Source of the DNA: Oscillospiraceae bacterium
Lineage (GTDB): Bacteria; Bacillota; Clostridia; Oscillospirales; Oscillospiraceae
Reading direction: 5' to 3'
Length of the DNA: 64,000 nt
Assembly (NCBI GenBank): GCA_910575265.1
Contig: CAJTEA010000002.1
Location: forward strand, 1,503-65,502
Both the position numbers and the translations under genes were made by a program. Positions 7,730 through 18,745 of this stretch are shown piece by piece. Below the pieces are notes generated by a model. That model was not told the DNA's origin and did not search any database. It worked only from the letters and a program-made list of their open reading frames with translations. Within the stretch, counting starts at the first letter, position 1. Each line of letters starts with the position of its first letter.

Positions 7730-8631
7730 AATTCACGGATCCGGTCAATAAAGGTTCTCGCGGCGGGAGAGAGAAAACCGTTTTTCTTATAGACCACCAC
7801 CAGCGGACAGGTCAGCGGCGGCTCTCCCACCGTAAAGCAGGCCAGCCGGTCCAGATATGGAGTACGGGGAACGCCGCTCTCCTGCAAAAAGGCAAACCCC
7901 ATCTTCTCCGCCGCCAGGTTGATGGCGGTGGTGGTATTGGTGGTGACCAGGATGTTCTGAGGCTCCACGCTGTGGACGGAGAAGGTGTTGTAAAGCAGCC
8001 TGGACAGCCGCCACTCAGGAGGCAGCATGATAACCCGCTCATGTTCCAGCAGGCGCAGATCCGGAAATGGTCTGGGGGCATCATAGGTGCTGTCCAGCCC
8101 CTGAAGCAGAGGGTGATCCCGATGGCCCACCAGAAAAACACGCTCCCGCATCACCGGCTCATAGGTCAGTTCGGTCAGGTCAGCGGGGGTCTGCATCACG
8201 CAGAAATCAATCACATTGGCCGCCGCCAGCTCTCCCAGCTCGGGCACTGGGGCCTCATGGAGGACCACCTGGACATCAGGGTACTGCTCCGCGAACAGGG
8301 GCAGAATGTCGGGCACCAGGTTGGATCCCCGCCAGGGGGACACTCCGATGTGGAGCACTGGCCGCTTTTTGTCCTGGAGGTCCCGCAGGTCGCTGACCAG
8401 CTGACGGTCCAAAAAGCCTTGCCGCTCCAAATAAGCGTGGAACAGCTCCCCCGCCGGCGTCAGCTTCAGCGGAGAGTGGGAGCGGTCCAGCAGGATCACC
8501 CCAAGGCTCCCCTCCAGCTTGGCCAAATACTGGCTCAGGTAGGGCTGGGACAGGTAGAGCCGCTCCGCCGCCTTGGAGATGCTCCGCTCCTTGACGATGG
8601 TAAGGAAATACTCCGGATTTTTGACGAACAT
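7693..8631 (-). CDS. LysR-family transcriptional regulator
   Basis: 312-residue LysR-type regulator. The N-terminal winged helix-turn-helix (residues 1-60, [36 protein letters not shown]) is followed by a periplasmic-binding-like effector domain (about 90-300). The target and ligand cannot be told from sequence. It starts 7 bases after the stop of the HIT gene and has no good ribosome site of its own, suggesting translational coupling. A 10 bp perfect stem (7671-7694) overlaps its stop codon but lacks a clear T run. Confidence 0.88.
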   Translation of the reverse strand: MFVKNPEYFLTIVKERSISKAAERLYLSQPYLSQYLAKLEGSLGVILLDRSHSPLKLTPAGELFHAYLERQGFLDRQLVSDLRDLQDKKRPVLHIGVSPWRGSNLVPDILPLFAEQYPDVQVVLHEAPVPELGELAAANVIDFCVMQTPADLTELTYEPVMRERVFLVGHRDHPLLQGLDSTYDAPRPFPDLRLLEHERVIMLPPEWRLSRLLYNTFSVHSVEPQNILVTTNTTTAINLAAEKMGFAFLQESGVPRTPYLDRLACFTVGEPPLTCPLVVVYKKNGFLSPAARTFIDRIREFYSRYDRPADAK

Positions 8632-8638
8632 GGCCGCG

Positions 8639-8977
8639 TCAGCCCGGAGGCCAGGTCATGTCCCGGCCCGCCAGGACGTGGAAGTGGAGGTGAGGCACGC
8701 TCTGCCCCGCCTGGACCCCGATGTTGGACACCACCCGGTAGCTGTCCAGCCCCAGCTTCTTCGTCTGCCGGGCAATCACCTCAAAAATGTGGGCCACCAC
8801 CGCAGCGTTGTCTCCGTCCACCTCGGCCACCGAGCCGATGTGGGCTTTGGGGATGACCAGGAAATGGGTGGGAGCCTGGGGGTCGATGTCGTAGAAGGCC
8901 AGGCACAGCTCGTCCTCATAGACCTTGTTGGACGGAATCTCCCCGGCGATGATCTTGCAGAATAAACAGTCGGACAT
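8639..8977 (-). CDS. HIT-family nucleotide hydrolase (HINT-like)
   Basis: 112-residue histidine-triad protein. The signature HLHFHV near residue 98 provides the nucleophilic histidine for nucleoside phosphoramidate hydrolysis, and the N-terminal CLFCKIIAGEIPSNKVYEDE is typical of bacterial HinT. The start at 8977 is set by AAAGGAGG seven bases upstream. It is first in a two-gene unit with the LysR gene. A promoter (9044-9071) and a hairpin with T run (9003-9025) lie in its leader, so expression may be attenuated. Confidence 0.9.
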   Translation of the reverse strand: MSDCLFCKIIAGEIPSNKVYEDELCLAFYDIDPQAPTHFLVIPKAHIGSVAEVDGDNAAVVAHIFEVIARQTKKLGLDSYRVVSNIGVQAGQSVPHLHFHVLAGRDMTWPPG

Positions 8978-9002
8978 GGGAAAACCTCCTTTGTAATAAA
9001 AA

Positions 9003-9025
9003 GAGCCCCGCCGCAGGCGGGACCC
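9003..9025 (-). terminator. Terminator-like hairpin in the HIT gene leader
   Basis: On the minus strand GGGTCCCGCC pairs with GGCGGGGCTC across a 3-base loop (10 bp including two G-T pairs) and is followed directly by TTTTTATT. It lies between the promoter and the ribosome site of the HIT gene, which is the position of a transcription attenuator. No antiterminator or T-box motif was found. Confidence 0.6.
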
Positions 9026-9043
9026 TTTCCTTGCGGTAATTCC

Positions 9044-9071
9044 ATTGTACCCGATTTTCCCAGGATTGCAA
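9044..9071 (-). promoter_or_regulatory. Sigma-A-type promoter of the HIT-LysR unit
   Basis: Minus strand TTGCAA (9066-9071), 16 bases, TACAAT (9044-9049). The inferred transcript begins about 60 bases before the HIT start codon. Confidence 0.65.
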
Positions 9072-9112
9072 GAACTACTTTTCCAGTCTATCGCGCATCC
9101 TGTCGAATATTG

Positions 9113-9190
9113 GTATAATGACTGTGCTGCCCCTCCCCAGACTGGCAACAGGAAGGGGGTGAGTGAATGGAATTCTACTCAATTTCTTAG
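9113..9190 (+). other. Orphan start region: TATAAT, ribosome site and 7-codon frame
   Basis: A TATAAT at 9113-9118 is followed by GGAAGGGGGTGAGTGA and ATG at 9167, but the frame ends after seven codons (MEFYSIS, TAG at 9188-9190). This looks like the surviving head of a deleted gene or a leader peptide. Nothing else recognisable lies between here and 9310. Confidence 0.3.
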
Positions 9191-9310
9191 CTGAGGTCAC
9201 TATACCACAGCCGCTCTAGTATATGTAAGAGGGGATTTACTGGATCGGTGGCAACATGTGTTCAACGCGCAAAAAGCGGATTATCCGGTAATTCAAATAA
9301 AGTGCTCAGC

Positions 9311-10123
9311 CTATATCACAAACTCCAGGTTCCCGGCGGAGCCCGCGGCAATGCTGTATTTCGCGAAGCATACGATGACCTTGCCATCCTCCCGGACATA
9401 AAAGCTGGTGTTTTCGTCCACGGTTGTAAAGCCGCCTTGATCGGGCGGGAAAAATTCAGTGATACCATCTGTTCCCACGCCATCGGCAATCTGTTTTTGA
9501 ATGGCGGCATTACAAATCGCTACCCAATCGTCTCCTAAAAGGTCCTGAAGCGTAAGCTCCCGATTTTCAGCAAAATCCAGATTATAGTAATAGCGTTCTT
9601 CATAGGAGGACACCCAGCCCTCCGCGAAGGATACCACAAAGGATACTCGATTTTCTGTCTGGCTTTTTATTTCATAGCTGATGATAACATCCATTTCACG
9701 GTTGCCCCACTCATCCTCGGTGCCGCCAGTAGCGAAAAAGGCTTCCCGATAGTCATCCCAATCACGCTGTGCTTTGGCAAGGTGCTGGTCAGTTTTTTCC
9801 TGGATAGCAACATTGATTTTTTCCGCCAGAGCTCCCGTCGCCTCCACTCTGGGGGCAGAAACGCTATAGTCAATGCCATCCTCCGATTCGTAGTATTCCT
9901 CAAAGGCCAGCACTTGGAACAGCTTGTCCAGAACTGGCACGCCAGCGGCGGCGCAGGAGATCACCATCAGCGCGGCGGCGATGGCGACAACGGTCAATTT
10001 TTTCAGCTTTTTCACAGGGAAAACCTTCCTTTCCGTTCGGAGAAGGCGGTCCAGCCCGGCCTGTTCCTGCTCCGGGGTGGGAGCAAGCGCGTCAAACATG
10101 CGGTTTAAATCACGTGGTTCCAT
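9311..10123 (-). CDS. RsiV-like anti-sigma factor (DUF3298)
   Basis: 270-residue membrane protein encoded right after an ECF sigma factor and overlapping it by 14 bases. A cytoplasmic N-terminus of about 40 residues (MEPRDLNRMFDALAPTPEQE) would bind the sigma factor. One transmembrane segment (about 43-62, LTVVAIAAALMVISCAAAG) follows, then an extracellular region matching DUF4163/DUF3298, as in RsiV (FVVSFAEGWVSSYEERYYYNLD; NRELTLQDLLGDDW). In Bacillus and Clostridioides RsiV releases sigma-V when lysozyme binds. Whether this paralogue senses lysozyme is not shown by the sequence. Confidence 0.82.
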   Translation of the reverse strand: MEPRDLNRMFDALAPTPEQEQAGLDRLLRTERKVFPVKKLKKLTVVAIAAALMVISCAAAGVPVLDKLFQVLAFEEYYESEDGIDYSVSAPRVEATGALAEKINVAIQEKTDQHLAKAQRDWDDYREAFFATGGTEDEWGNREMDVIISYEIKSQTENRVSFVVSFAEGWVSSYEERYYYNLDFAENRELTLQDLLGDDWVAICNAAIQKQIADGVGTDGITEFFPPDQGGFTTVDENTSFYVREDGKVIVCFAKYSIAAGSAGNLEFVI

Positions 10124-10601
10124 AGCCCTCCGCCTCCAATCGTAATTTCAGCTTTTTTCTTGCCTGGACCAGCCGGGAGCGCACAGTGGAGGGGTTGTCC
10201 CCCAGCACGCGGGCAATCTCGTCGGTGGTGTAGCCCTGGTAGTAGTGGAGAAACAGCACCAGCCGGTGCTTGTCCGGCAGCGCGGCCACCTGCTCCCAGA
10301 CCAGACCGTCCGACCGCTCCTCCCAGACCAGGGTATCCAGGGCGGAAGCGTCCTCCCGGCACCTGCGCCACCAGTGCTTGAGCTGATCCCGGCACTCGTT
10401 CCGGGCGGTGACGATCAGCCAGGCCTTCTCATGCTCCGGATCACGGAAAGGTCCACCCCGCTCCATCACCTTGCGAAAGACAGTCTGGGCGGCATCCTCG
10501 GCGTCGGGCGCGTTCTTCATCAGTACCAGGCAAATTTGATACACCAGCTTGAAATTCCGCCGGTAAATGACCTCAATCTCTTCCCGATTGCTCGCTCCCA
10601 T
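10110..10601 (-). CDS. ECF RNA polymerase sigma factor (SigV-type partner)
   Basis: 163-residue extracytoplasmic-function sigma factor. Region 2 includes VYQICLVLMKNAPDAEDAAQTVFRKVM; region 4 includes LFLHYYQGYTTDEIARVLGDNPSTVRSRL with a helix-turn-helix. The start at 10601 is preferred because AAAGGAGG lies 10 bases upstream. A longer frame reaches 10718 but has no start signals and includes the preceding terminator. The stop overlaps the anti-sigma gene, implying coupled translation and stoichiometric control. Confidence 0.88.
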   Translation of the reverse strand: MGASNREEIEVIYRRNFKLVYQICLVLMKNAPDAEDAAQTVFRKVMERGGPFRDPEHEKAWLIVTARNECRDQLKHWWRRCREDASALDTLVWEERSDGLVWEQVAALPDKHRLVLFLHYYQGYTTDEIARVLGDNPSTVRSRLVQARKKLKLRLEAEGYGTT

Positions 10602-10683
10602 CCGACCGCCGCCTCCTTTCTGTCCTTCTGCCTGATACACGATTGGGGAACGGATTTTGTTGAGATCCTTCCAAAAAATTTTT

Positions 10684-10711
10684 AACCGGCTGACCCTCCG
10701 GCCAGCCGGTT
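10684..10711. terminator. Bidirectional intrinsic terminator
   Basis: AACCGGCTG (10684-10692) pairs with CAGCCGGTT (10703-10711). T runs flank it in both directions. It ends the alaS operon after the DUF4272 gene. Confidence 0.8.
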
Positions 10712-10717
10712 TTTTCA

Positions 10718-11980
10718 TTAAGTAGATAAATCCACATCGTCCCAGCCGCGCATCCCGTCACAGCCCGCCAGCCAAAACAGAGCCCGGTGGCGCTCCATGA
10801 CCACGCCCTCCTCCAGCTCCTGGGGGGCGGGCATATTCATCACCCGGGCGTCCACGCAGACCCAGTGGATACGGTAGATCAGGTCGGCCTGGTCCAGCAG
10901 CTCTTTCCGGGGGCGCGGTCTGGCCGCCGCCGCCAGCTCCGCCATGGAGGGGTACTCCCGCATCATTCGGACGGACTGGGGCACGTCACAGATACGGGTG
11001 GGCCAGAACAGGTCGTCGGTGAGGCCCAGGGCCCACTCCATCACCCACAGATTCTCATACTGCCAGGCGTACTGGATCTGGGTTTTCTCGTCGGAGTTGG
11101 GGTCGTTCAGATACGCCCACTCCTCGGGGGAGAAGAAGGATTCCTCCGCTCCGTAGCTCTCAATGATGGGGTCCACAAATTCCCGGGCCTTCTCATAGGA
11201 CAGGTGATCCCCTACCCGGCACTCGGAGTACAGCGACACAATCAGCAGGGCCGCCGCCCGGCGGCAGACCTCCTCCACGGTACGGCCCGGTTCCTCCGCC
11301 CGCTCGTGGAGCAGGGGCAGCCAGGGGGTGACATAGATGCGCTTCTCCCGCAGCAGCGTCATGGACTTGTCCCGCCGCTTCACACTCTCCGCCGGCGCGT
11401 CCTTGGCCCAGTCCTCCGGGACAGGGCGCTCGGCGGGCAGATACCAGTCCAGTTCGGATTTGCCCTCTTTATTCAGGATGACCTGCCCCCGGCTGTTTTG
11501 CAGGCTCATACCATCCCCAAAGGTAATCACCCCCTGGAGCTGCTCCGTGATGTCGAAAAGGGGGGCCTTGACCTGTTTTTCCTTCTCCGCTGTCTCCGCC
11601 GGACTGGCGCTGTCGAAGGAATAGACAATTTGAATCAGGCTCTTGCACTGGCGCAGATGGTAGAACAGATTGCGCTTGATCTCCAGCTGTTCAGTCTGGT
11701 TCTGGTAGACGTATCCGGCCACCCCCTGGAGCTGCTCCTTGGCGTACTGGCCGTTCTCTCCCTCCTCGTCGGGGGAGGCGGACAGGAGGATGATCTCCAT
11801 ATCGTCCTGACACAGGGTGATATGGTTCCGGTCGCCTACCGTCTCAATCTGGAACAGCTCCCCAATCCGGTCCAGCGCTTTTTTCGGATCGGGCTCCGGG
11901 CAGAACAGCATCGCCGCCCCCTTCACCCGCCGGGGACCCTGGGGCTCCTTGGGTTTCTTGAACTTGTCGAACAGTCCCAT
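10718..11980 (-). CDS. DUF4272 domain-containing protein
   Basis: 420-residue soluble protein of unknown function with the DUF4272 pattern: a C-terminal half rich in Trp and acidic residues (SFFSPEEWAYLNDPNSDE, QYAWQYENLWVMEWALGL, DLIYRIHWVCVDAR). The N-terminal half carries GLFDKFKKPKEPQ and a mixed alpha/beta region. A longer open frame extends to 12088, but AAGGAGG precedes the ATG at 11980. It is the last gene of the alaS operon, 14 bases after the DUF4250 gene, so it is probably co-transcribed with tRNA-charging functions by position rather than role. Confidence 0.78.
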   Translation of the reverse strand: MGLFDKFKKPKEPQGPRRVKGAAMLFCPEPDPKKALDRIGELFQIETVGDRNHITLCQDDMEIILLSASPDEEGENGQYAKEQLQGVAGYVYQNQTEQLEIKRNLFYHLRQCKSLIQIVYSFDSASPAETAEKEKQVKAPLFDITEQLQGVITFGDGMSLQNSRGQVILNKEGKSELDWYLPAERPVPEDWAKDAPAESVKRRDKSMTLLREKRIYVTPWLPLLHERAEEPGRTVEEVCRRAAALLIVSLYSECRVGDHLSYEKAREFVDPIIESYGAEESFFSPEEWAYLNDPNSDEKTQIQYAWQYENLWVMEWALGLTDDLFWPTRICDVPQSVRMMREYPSMAELAAAARPRPRKELLDQADLIYRIHWVCVDARVMNMPAPQELEEGVVMERHRALFWLAGCDGMRGWDDVDLST

Positions 11981-11994
11981 ATGGCGTCTCCTCC

Positions 11995-12168
11995 TTACAG
12001 AAAACGGTTTTTGTCCTCGTCGTAGGTATAGCCCACAGCCTCCAGCCCGCGGACAAGCTCCTCCCGGTCCGCGTCCAGGGCGGCGCACAGCTCGTCCAGA
12101 CTGGGATACTCGTCCCGCAGCTTGGTGTTCACATAGCTGAGTAAAATAATCGGATCCTGGGGAAGCAT
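11995..12168 (-). CDS. DUF4250 small protein
   Basis: A 57-residue protein that begins MLPQDPIILLSYVNTKLRDE and ends YDEDKNRFL. It matches the DUF4250 family: a conserved MLP.DP..LLS.VN.KLRD head, a Leu-rich middle and a helix-turn-helix-like GYTYDE tail. Function is unknown. The start at 12168 has AGGAGG 7 bases upstream. It sits between the unknown gene at 12181 and the DUF4272 gene, all tightly spaced on the minus strand. Confidence 0.85.
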   Translation of the reverse strand: MLPQDPIILLSYVNTKLRDEYPSLDELCAALDADREELVRGLEAVGYTYDEDKNRFL

Positions 12169-12180
12169 GGGAAAACCTCC

Positions 12181-12720
12181 TTACTGGGGCCGCTCCAGGC
12201 CCAGCACATCGTAATATTCGTCGGAGAAGCGCAGCACCGAAGGGTCGAAGCTGGCCTGGAGAGCTTTTACTTTCTCAAAGGGGTCGGCGGGGGCCAGGTC
12301 AAACTCCCGTGCGATGGCAGACAGGGCAGCATTCTTTCGGGTGAAATACTCCTCACAGCCGGGCCAGGTTCGTTCAGCATCTTCCCGGAGCAGCTGACGA
12401 AACCTCGCCTCGTCCATCCACCAGATTTGGGAGAGGGGGTTGGCGTCCCGGCAGAAGACGACAAAGGAGAGAAATTCTCGGAAGTCCCCGGCCGCAGGAA
12501 GGACAAACTTTCCCTCCTCCCCCATAGCCGGGTCCACACAGAACACCCGCTCGTCCCCAGGCAGGAGAATGAAGTGGACCCCGTCACAGCCGATGGCCCC
12601 CACCGGCTCCGCATCTATAGGAGTACAGAAGTAATCGCAGAACTGGCCGCCCCACTCCAGGCCAATGGCGGAAAAATCAATGTCCAGCGCCTGGAAGCGT
12701 TTTAAATCATCTCTGGTCAT
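12181..12720 (-). CDS. Conserved hypothetical protein, possibly SMI1/KNR4-like
   Basis: 179-residue acidic soluble protein not confidently recognised. The middle (GCDGVHFILLPGDERVFCVDPAMG, then FREFLSFVVFCRDANPLSQIWW) is reminiscent of the SUKH (SMI1/KNR4) fold, where a Gly-rich strand pair is followed by an F..FL helix, but key motifs are not clear enough to call. The start is 3 bases after the alaS stop, so it is translationally linked to alaS. Confidence 0.6.
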   Translation of the reverse strand: MTRDDLKRFQALDIDFSAIGLEWGGQFCDYFCTPIDAEPVGAIGCDGVHFILLPGDERVFCVDPAMGEEGKFVLPAAGDFREFLSFVVFCRDANPLSQIWWMDEARFRQLLREDAERTWPGCEEYFTRKNAALSAIAREFDLAPADPFEKVKALQASFDPSVLRFSDEYYDVLGLERPQ

Positions 12721-12723
12721 GGC

Positions 12724-15408
<2,685 letters not shown>

Positions 15409-15458
15409 AGTGATTACCTCCGTTTTATTGTGATTTGGCGGACGGCCAACGGCCGCCC

Positions 15459-15884
15459 TTACTGTATTTTGACCTGGATGCCCATCAGCTCCATATCGGT
15501 GCTGTAGGCGACGCGGTAGATCACGGATTTTTTCTCGTGCTTACAGTAGAGCACCGCTGTGCCGTACTCCTCGCCGGTGTCCTTCAGGGCCTGGCCGGTA
15601 GCCATGGCTTCGTCTTCCTTTTGATAGGCCCCGGCCTTGGACAGGTGCTCCTCCATATAGGACCGGATGGCCTCCGGGCTGGAGGTCTCCCGGGCGTCGG
15701 ACCGGAGGAGGTCGTAGACCTCCCGCCACTCCCCGGCGTTGAGCATAGCGACCACCTCCCTCCCCTGTTCCAGAACAGCGTCCTCCTCCATTCCCTCGGG
15801 CAGAGGATGGCCGGATACCTTACAGCCAGCCAGCAAAAGCAGCGCCGACAGCACAGTCAGTGCCAGGACAAGCTTTTTCCTCAC
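15459..15884 (-). CDS. DUF3887-like lipoprotein
   Basis: 141 residues. A lipoprotein signal peptide ends at the lipobox LAGC (Cys20). The mature part looks like the DUF3887 / nuclear-transport-factor-like fold (VVAMLNAGEWREVYDLLRSDAR) with alternating strands after it. Role unknown; likely tethered to the outer face of the membrane. It overlaps the phzF stop by 4 bases (ATGA) and precedes alaS by 50 bases, a stretch that contains only a GC-rich inverted repeat. Confidence 0.75.
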   Translation of the reverse strand: MRKKLVLALTVLSALLLLAGCKVSGHPLPEGMEEDAVLEQGREVVAMLNAGEWREVYDLLRSDARETSSPEAIRSYMEEHLSKAGAYQKEDEAMATGQALKDTGEEYGTAVLYCKHEKKSVIYRVAYSTDMELMGIQVKIQ

Positions 15885-16669
15885 GGCATATCCTCCACCA
15901 TCAGCTCAGACCGGGCGTACAGAACCGCTTTTCCCGCTATCTTTACTCGGTCTCCCTCCAGACGGCAATACAGAGTGCCGCCCCGGACGGAGACCTGCCG
16001 GGCCACAAACTCCGTCTTTCCGGTTCGCGCCGCCCAATAGGGGATAATGTGACAGTGGCCCGACCCGCACACCGGATCCTCCGGAACCCCCGCCTTTGGC
16101 GCGAAGGAGCGGGATACGCAGTCAAACCCGTCCATGCCGGGGGCGGTCACCTGACACAGCGCCCCCCTGAGTCCCTTCAGCTTCTCCATATCAGGTTTCA
16201 TCTCTAAAATATCCTCCGCCCGGTCAAAGACGCACAGCAAATCCCGGGCCCGCCAGACCTCTTTGGGCCGAACTCTCAGGGCGTCGGCAATCTGCTCTGT
16301 CACCTCCAGGGGCTCTAGGGTATAGGCGGGAAAATCCATCTCATACAGTTCTCCCCGGCGCTTCACGGTCAGCGTTCCGCCAAGCGTTTCAAAACGAATG
16401 TTCTCCCCGCCGGGCTGGATAAACCGGTCAATCACATAGGCCGTAGCCAGGGTGGCGTGTCCACATAAATCAACTTCCCCTCCAGGCGTAAACCACCGCA
16501 GCCTCCAGCCCTCCCCCTCCGGATGGGCAAAGGCTGTTTCCGACAGGTTGTTTTCCCGCGTGATCGCGGCCATCAGCTCGTCCCGGATTGGACGCTCCGC
16601 CACGATCACCGCCGCCGGGTTGCCCTCGAAAACACGGTCAGCAAAGGCGTCCACCACATATTGCTTCAT
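15881..16669 (-). CDS. PhzF-family isomerase/epimerase
   Basis: 262 residues, the usual PhzF length. Hallmarks are the catalytic Glu region NNLSETAFAHPE, GGEVDLCGHATLATAYV, and the C-terminal mirror motif EDPVCGSGHCHIIPYW. The family has a diaminopimelate-epimerase-like fold and carries out isomerisations; the substrate here is unknown and phenazine synthesis is not implied. The start at 16669 follows AAAGGAG; a longer frame to 16741 runs into the T-box terminator and is not credible. First gene after the Ala T-box. Confidence 0.9.
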   Translation of the reverse strand: MKQYVVDAFADRVFEGNPAAVIVAERPIRDELMAAITRENNLSETAFAHPEGEGWRLRWFTPGGEVDLCGHATLATAYVIDRFIQPGGENIRFETLGGTLTVKRRGELYEMDFPAYTLEPLEVTEQIADALRVRPKEVWRARDLLCVFDRAEDILEMKPDMEKLKGLRGALCQVTAPGMDGFDCVSRSFAPKAGVPEDPVCGSGHCHIIPYWAARTGKTEFVARQVSVRGGTLYCRLEGDRVKIAGKAVLYARSELMVEDMP

Positions 16670-16690
16670 CAAACAGTTTCTCCTTTCCAC

Positions 16691-16916
16691 AAAAAACCGC
16701 CCCTGACCATATGTCAGGGGCGGAAATTTCCACGGTACCACCCTGATTATCCCCGTAAACGGGGCGTCTCAAGCTGTCCGGTCACGGGGACAGGCCGTCC
16801 CGGTCGTCCCGGGCCGCTCGGGAGTGGCTGGCACAGCCGGCTTGGCCGAGGGCTTCCACCATCCCCTCTCGCTCGCGGCCGCGGCGCTTGTGCTTGGCTC
16901 CGTCATCACATTTTAC
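16691..16916 (-). promoter_or_regulatory. T-box leader, probably tRNA-Ala specific
   Basis: On the minus strand the leader contains the T-box sequence AGGGTGGTACCGTGG (16730-16744) and, 6 bases downstream, a terminator stem CCGCCCCTGAC / GTCAGGGGCGG (16697-16723) followed by TTTTTT. Upstream lies a long stem I region with GGATGGTGGAAGCC, and a candidate specifier GCC followed by A (within CCAGCCACTCCC), an alanine codon. alaS two genes downstream supports this assignment. Uncharged tRNA-Ala would stabilise the antiterminator and allow transcription of phzF, the lipoprotein gene, alaS and the following genes. Confidence 0.9.
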
Positions 16917-16922
16917 CGGGTT

Positions 16923-16950
16923 ATTGTATCATATTTTCCCGGCTTGTCAA
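16923..16950 (-). promoter_or_regulatory. Sigma-A promoter of the T-box/alaS operon
   Basis: Minus strand TTGACA (16945-16950), 16 bases, TACAAT (16923-16928). Transcription would begin near 16916, at the 5' end of the T-box leader. Confidence 0.85.
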
Positions 16951-17034
16951 CCGGTTTTCTGAAAATATCTGCCCAAACATGTCCCGTGATACCTCCCTGC
17001 CCCGGCGCATAAACATCAGATGGAGGTGACTTAC

Positions 17035-17094
17035 ATGATAAACCAGTCTACTTGTGTCGTTCAGGGCGGCAGTAAAACCGCCTGTCCAAGCTGA
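17035..17094 (+). pseudogene. Collagen-like protein, separated N-terminal piece
   Basis: ATG at 17035 sits behind a very strong ribosome site (GGAGGTGA, 5 bases away) but the frame ends after 19 residues (MINQSTCVVQGGSKTACPS, TGA 17092-17094). Right at that stop lies the 7-base repeat GACGCGC that recurs where the Gly-X-Y frame resumes at 18746. I read this as the head of the collagen-like gene whose body is at 18746-19009, interrupted by the recombinase element. The A4 run at 17074-17077 may hide a one-base shift: with three A the head would join the collagen frame without a stop. Confidence 0.6.
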
Positions 17095-17099
17095 CGCGC
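17093..17099 (+). repeat. Direct repeat / candidate attachment core, left copy
   Basis: GACGCGC, identical to 18746-18752. It includes a GA dinucleotide, which is the crossover core of TnpX/TndX-type recombinases in the literature. Confidence 0.5.
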
Positions 17100-18745
17100 G
17101 GAATGGCAAGAATCCGGAAACCGCACGAAAGCCAGACCGCCCCCCAGCAAACCGTCTGGAAGGTGGGAAAGTACATCCGCCTCTCCCGGGATGACGGAGC
17201 TGCCGTCTCTGAGTCGGTGGTCAATCAGGATAAAATCTTACAGGATGAACTCTCCGGTTTTTTTGAAGACGGCCTGTATGAGGTTGTGGACACCTATATC
17301 GACGACGGGACCAGCGGCACAACCGACCTGGAGCGGCAGGACTTTCAGCGGATGGTCCAGGACGTGAAGCGCGGGCGGATCAACTGCGTCATCGTAAAGA
17401 ACCTGTCCCGGGCTTTCCGCAACAGCGCGAATCAGGGGCGCTTTCTGGAGGAGTTCATCCCCCTCTACAACACCCGCTTCATCTCTCTGTACCAGCCAAG
17501 GCTCGACACCTTTCTGGACCCGGAAATCGTGCACAGCCTGGAGGTCAGCATCACCGGCTTTTTAAACGAACAGTACGCCTACAAGACCTCTGTGGATGTG
17601 CGCCGCACCTTTCAGCACAAGCGGGAACGGGGCGAGTTTATCGGGGCCTTCGCCCCCTACGGCTACCGCAAGGACCCTGAAAACAAAAACGCCCTGCTCA
17701 TCGACGAGGAGGCCGCGCGGACCGTTCGGGACATGTTTGGCTGGTTCGTTCTGGAGGGGATGAGCAAGGCGGGAATCGCGAAACGCCTCAACGGGTATGG
17801 AATCCCCAATCCGGCGGCCTACAAGCGCGCCAAGGGCCTGCGCTATGAAAATCCCCATTGCAGGCACAATGATGGCCTGTGGTCGCCCTCCACTGTCTCG
17901 CGTATGCTCCAGGACCCTCTATATATCGGAGTCCTGCGCCAGGGGCGGCAGAAGGTCATCAGCTATAAGATCCACAGACGGATCTCTGTACCGGAACAGA
18001 ACTGGTTTGTGGTGGAGAACGCCGTACCCGCCATTATTGACCGGGAGACCTTCCAGGCGGCGCAAGCCCTGCACCAGAGGGACACCCGTGCCGCGCCGGG
18101 CAAAGGGGAGGTGTATCTCTTTTCCGGCCTTCTCCGCTGCGCCGGCTGCGGAAAAAGCATGGCGCGCCACACGGCCAAAGGGCTCGTATACTACCAGTGC
18201 AGGACCCGCCGGGATAAATCCAAAACCAGCTGCGCCAAACACAGCATCCGGCTGGACGCGGTGGAGGAAACGGTTTTGGCCGCGATCCAACGTCAGATCG
18301 ACCTTGTGGGTTCTCTTGACCAGCTTATCGGCGAGCTCAACCGCGCCCCCGCGCCTCCCTCCGAGACCCCGCGGCTGGCCACGCTGCTGGAGCGGAGGAG
18401 TTCGGAGCTGGAAAAAGCGGCGGATACCCTGGACGGCCTCTATGTGGATTGGAAAAACGGGGAAATCAGCCATGAGCAGTACCTCCGTATGAAGCTCAGG
18501 CTTGAGGAACAGTACCAACGGCTCCAGGAAACGATTGTCCGCGTCCAAAGCGAGTGTGACGCGGCCTCCCAGCCGTCTGGAGCTGTGCACCCAGACCTGG
18601 CCGCGTTTTTGACGCGCCGCAATATTACCGGCTTATCCCGCGGACTTCTGACCACGCTTGTCAAGGTGATCTTCGTCCATGAGGACAAAAGCATTGACAT
18701 CGAATTCAGCTTCGCGGACCCATGCCGTCCGGTTGCGCATAAACC
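17093..18745 (+). mobile_element. Recombinase-only element inserted in a collagen-like gene
   Basis: The interval between two copies of GACGCGC (17093-17099 and 18746-18752) is 1653 bases and holds almost nothing but one serine recombinase frame. The start codon is 3 bases after the left repeat. The frame has no stop inside the element and terminates only at TAG 18774-18776 in host sequence. There is no room for a promoter or ribosome site, so expression must come from the host gene. 1653 is a multiple of three, so a circle closed at the repeat would be one endless frame. Boundaries are inferred from the repeat and the split frames. Confidence 0.65.

Noticed and set aside
6999-7751. Long Leu/Pro/Ala frame ([11 protein letters not shown]...) starting at ATG 6999
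   Set aside because: It is the out-of-phase reading of the Gly-X-Y repeats; the collagen frame one base over has the biologically normal composition.
9167-9190. Seven-codon frame as a toxin peptide gene
   Set aside because: Too short and no hydrophobic segment; more likely the head of a deleted gene.
17008-17016. CATAAACAT with ATA 16 bases upstream as a sigma-E/K promoter of the split collagen gene
   Set aside because: Would fit the sporulation idea but leaves the ribosome site at the very 5' end of the RNA and matches only loosely; too weak to list as a feature.
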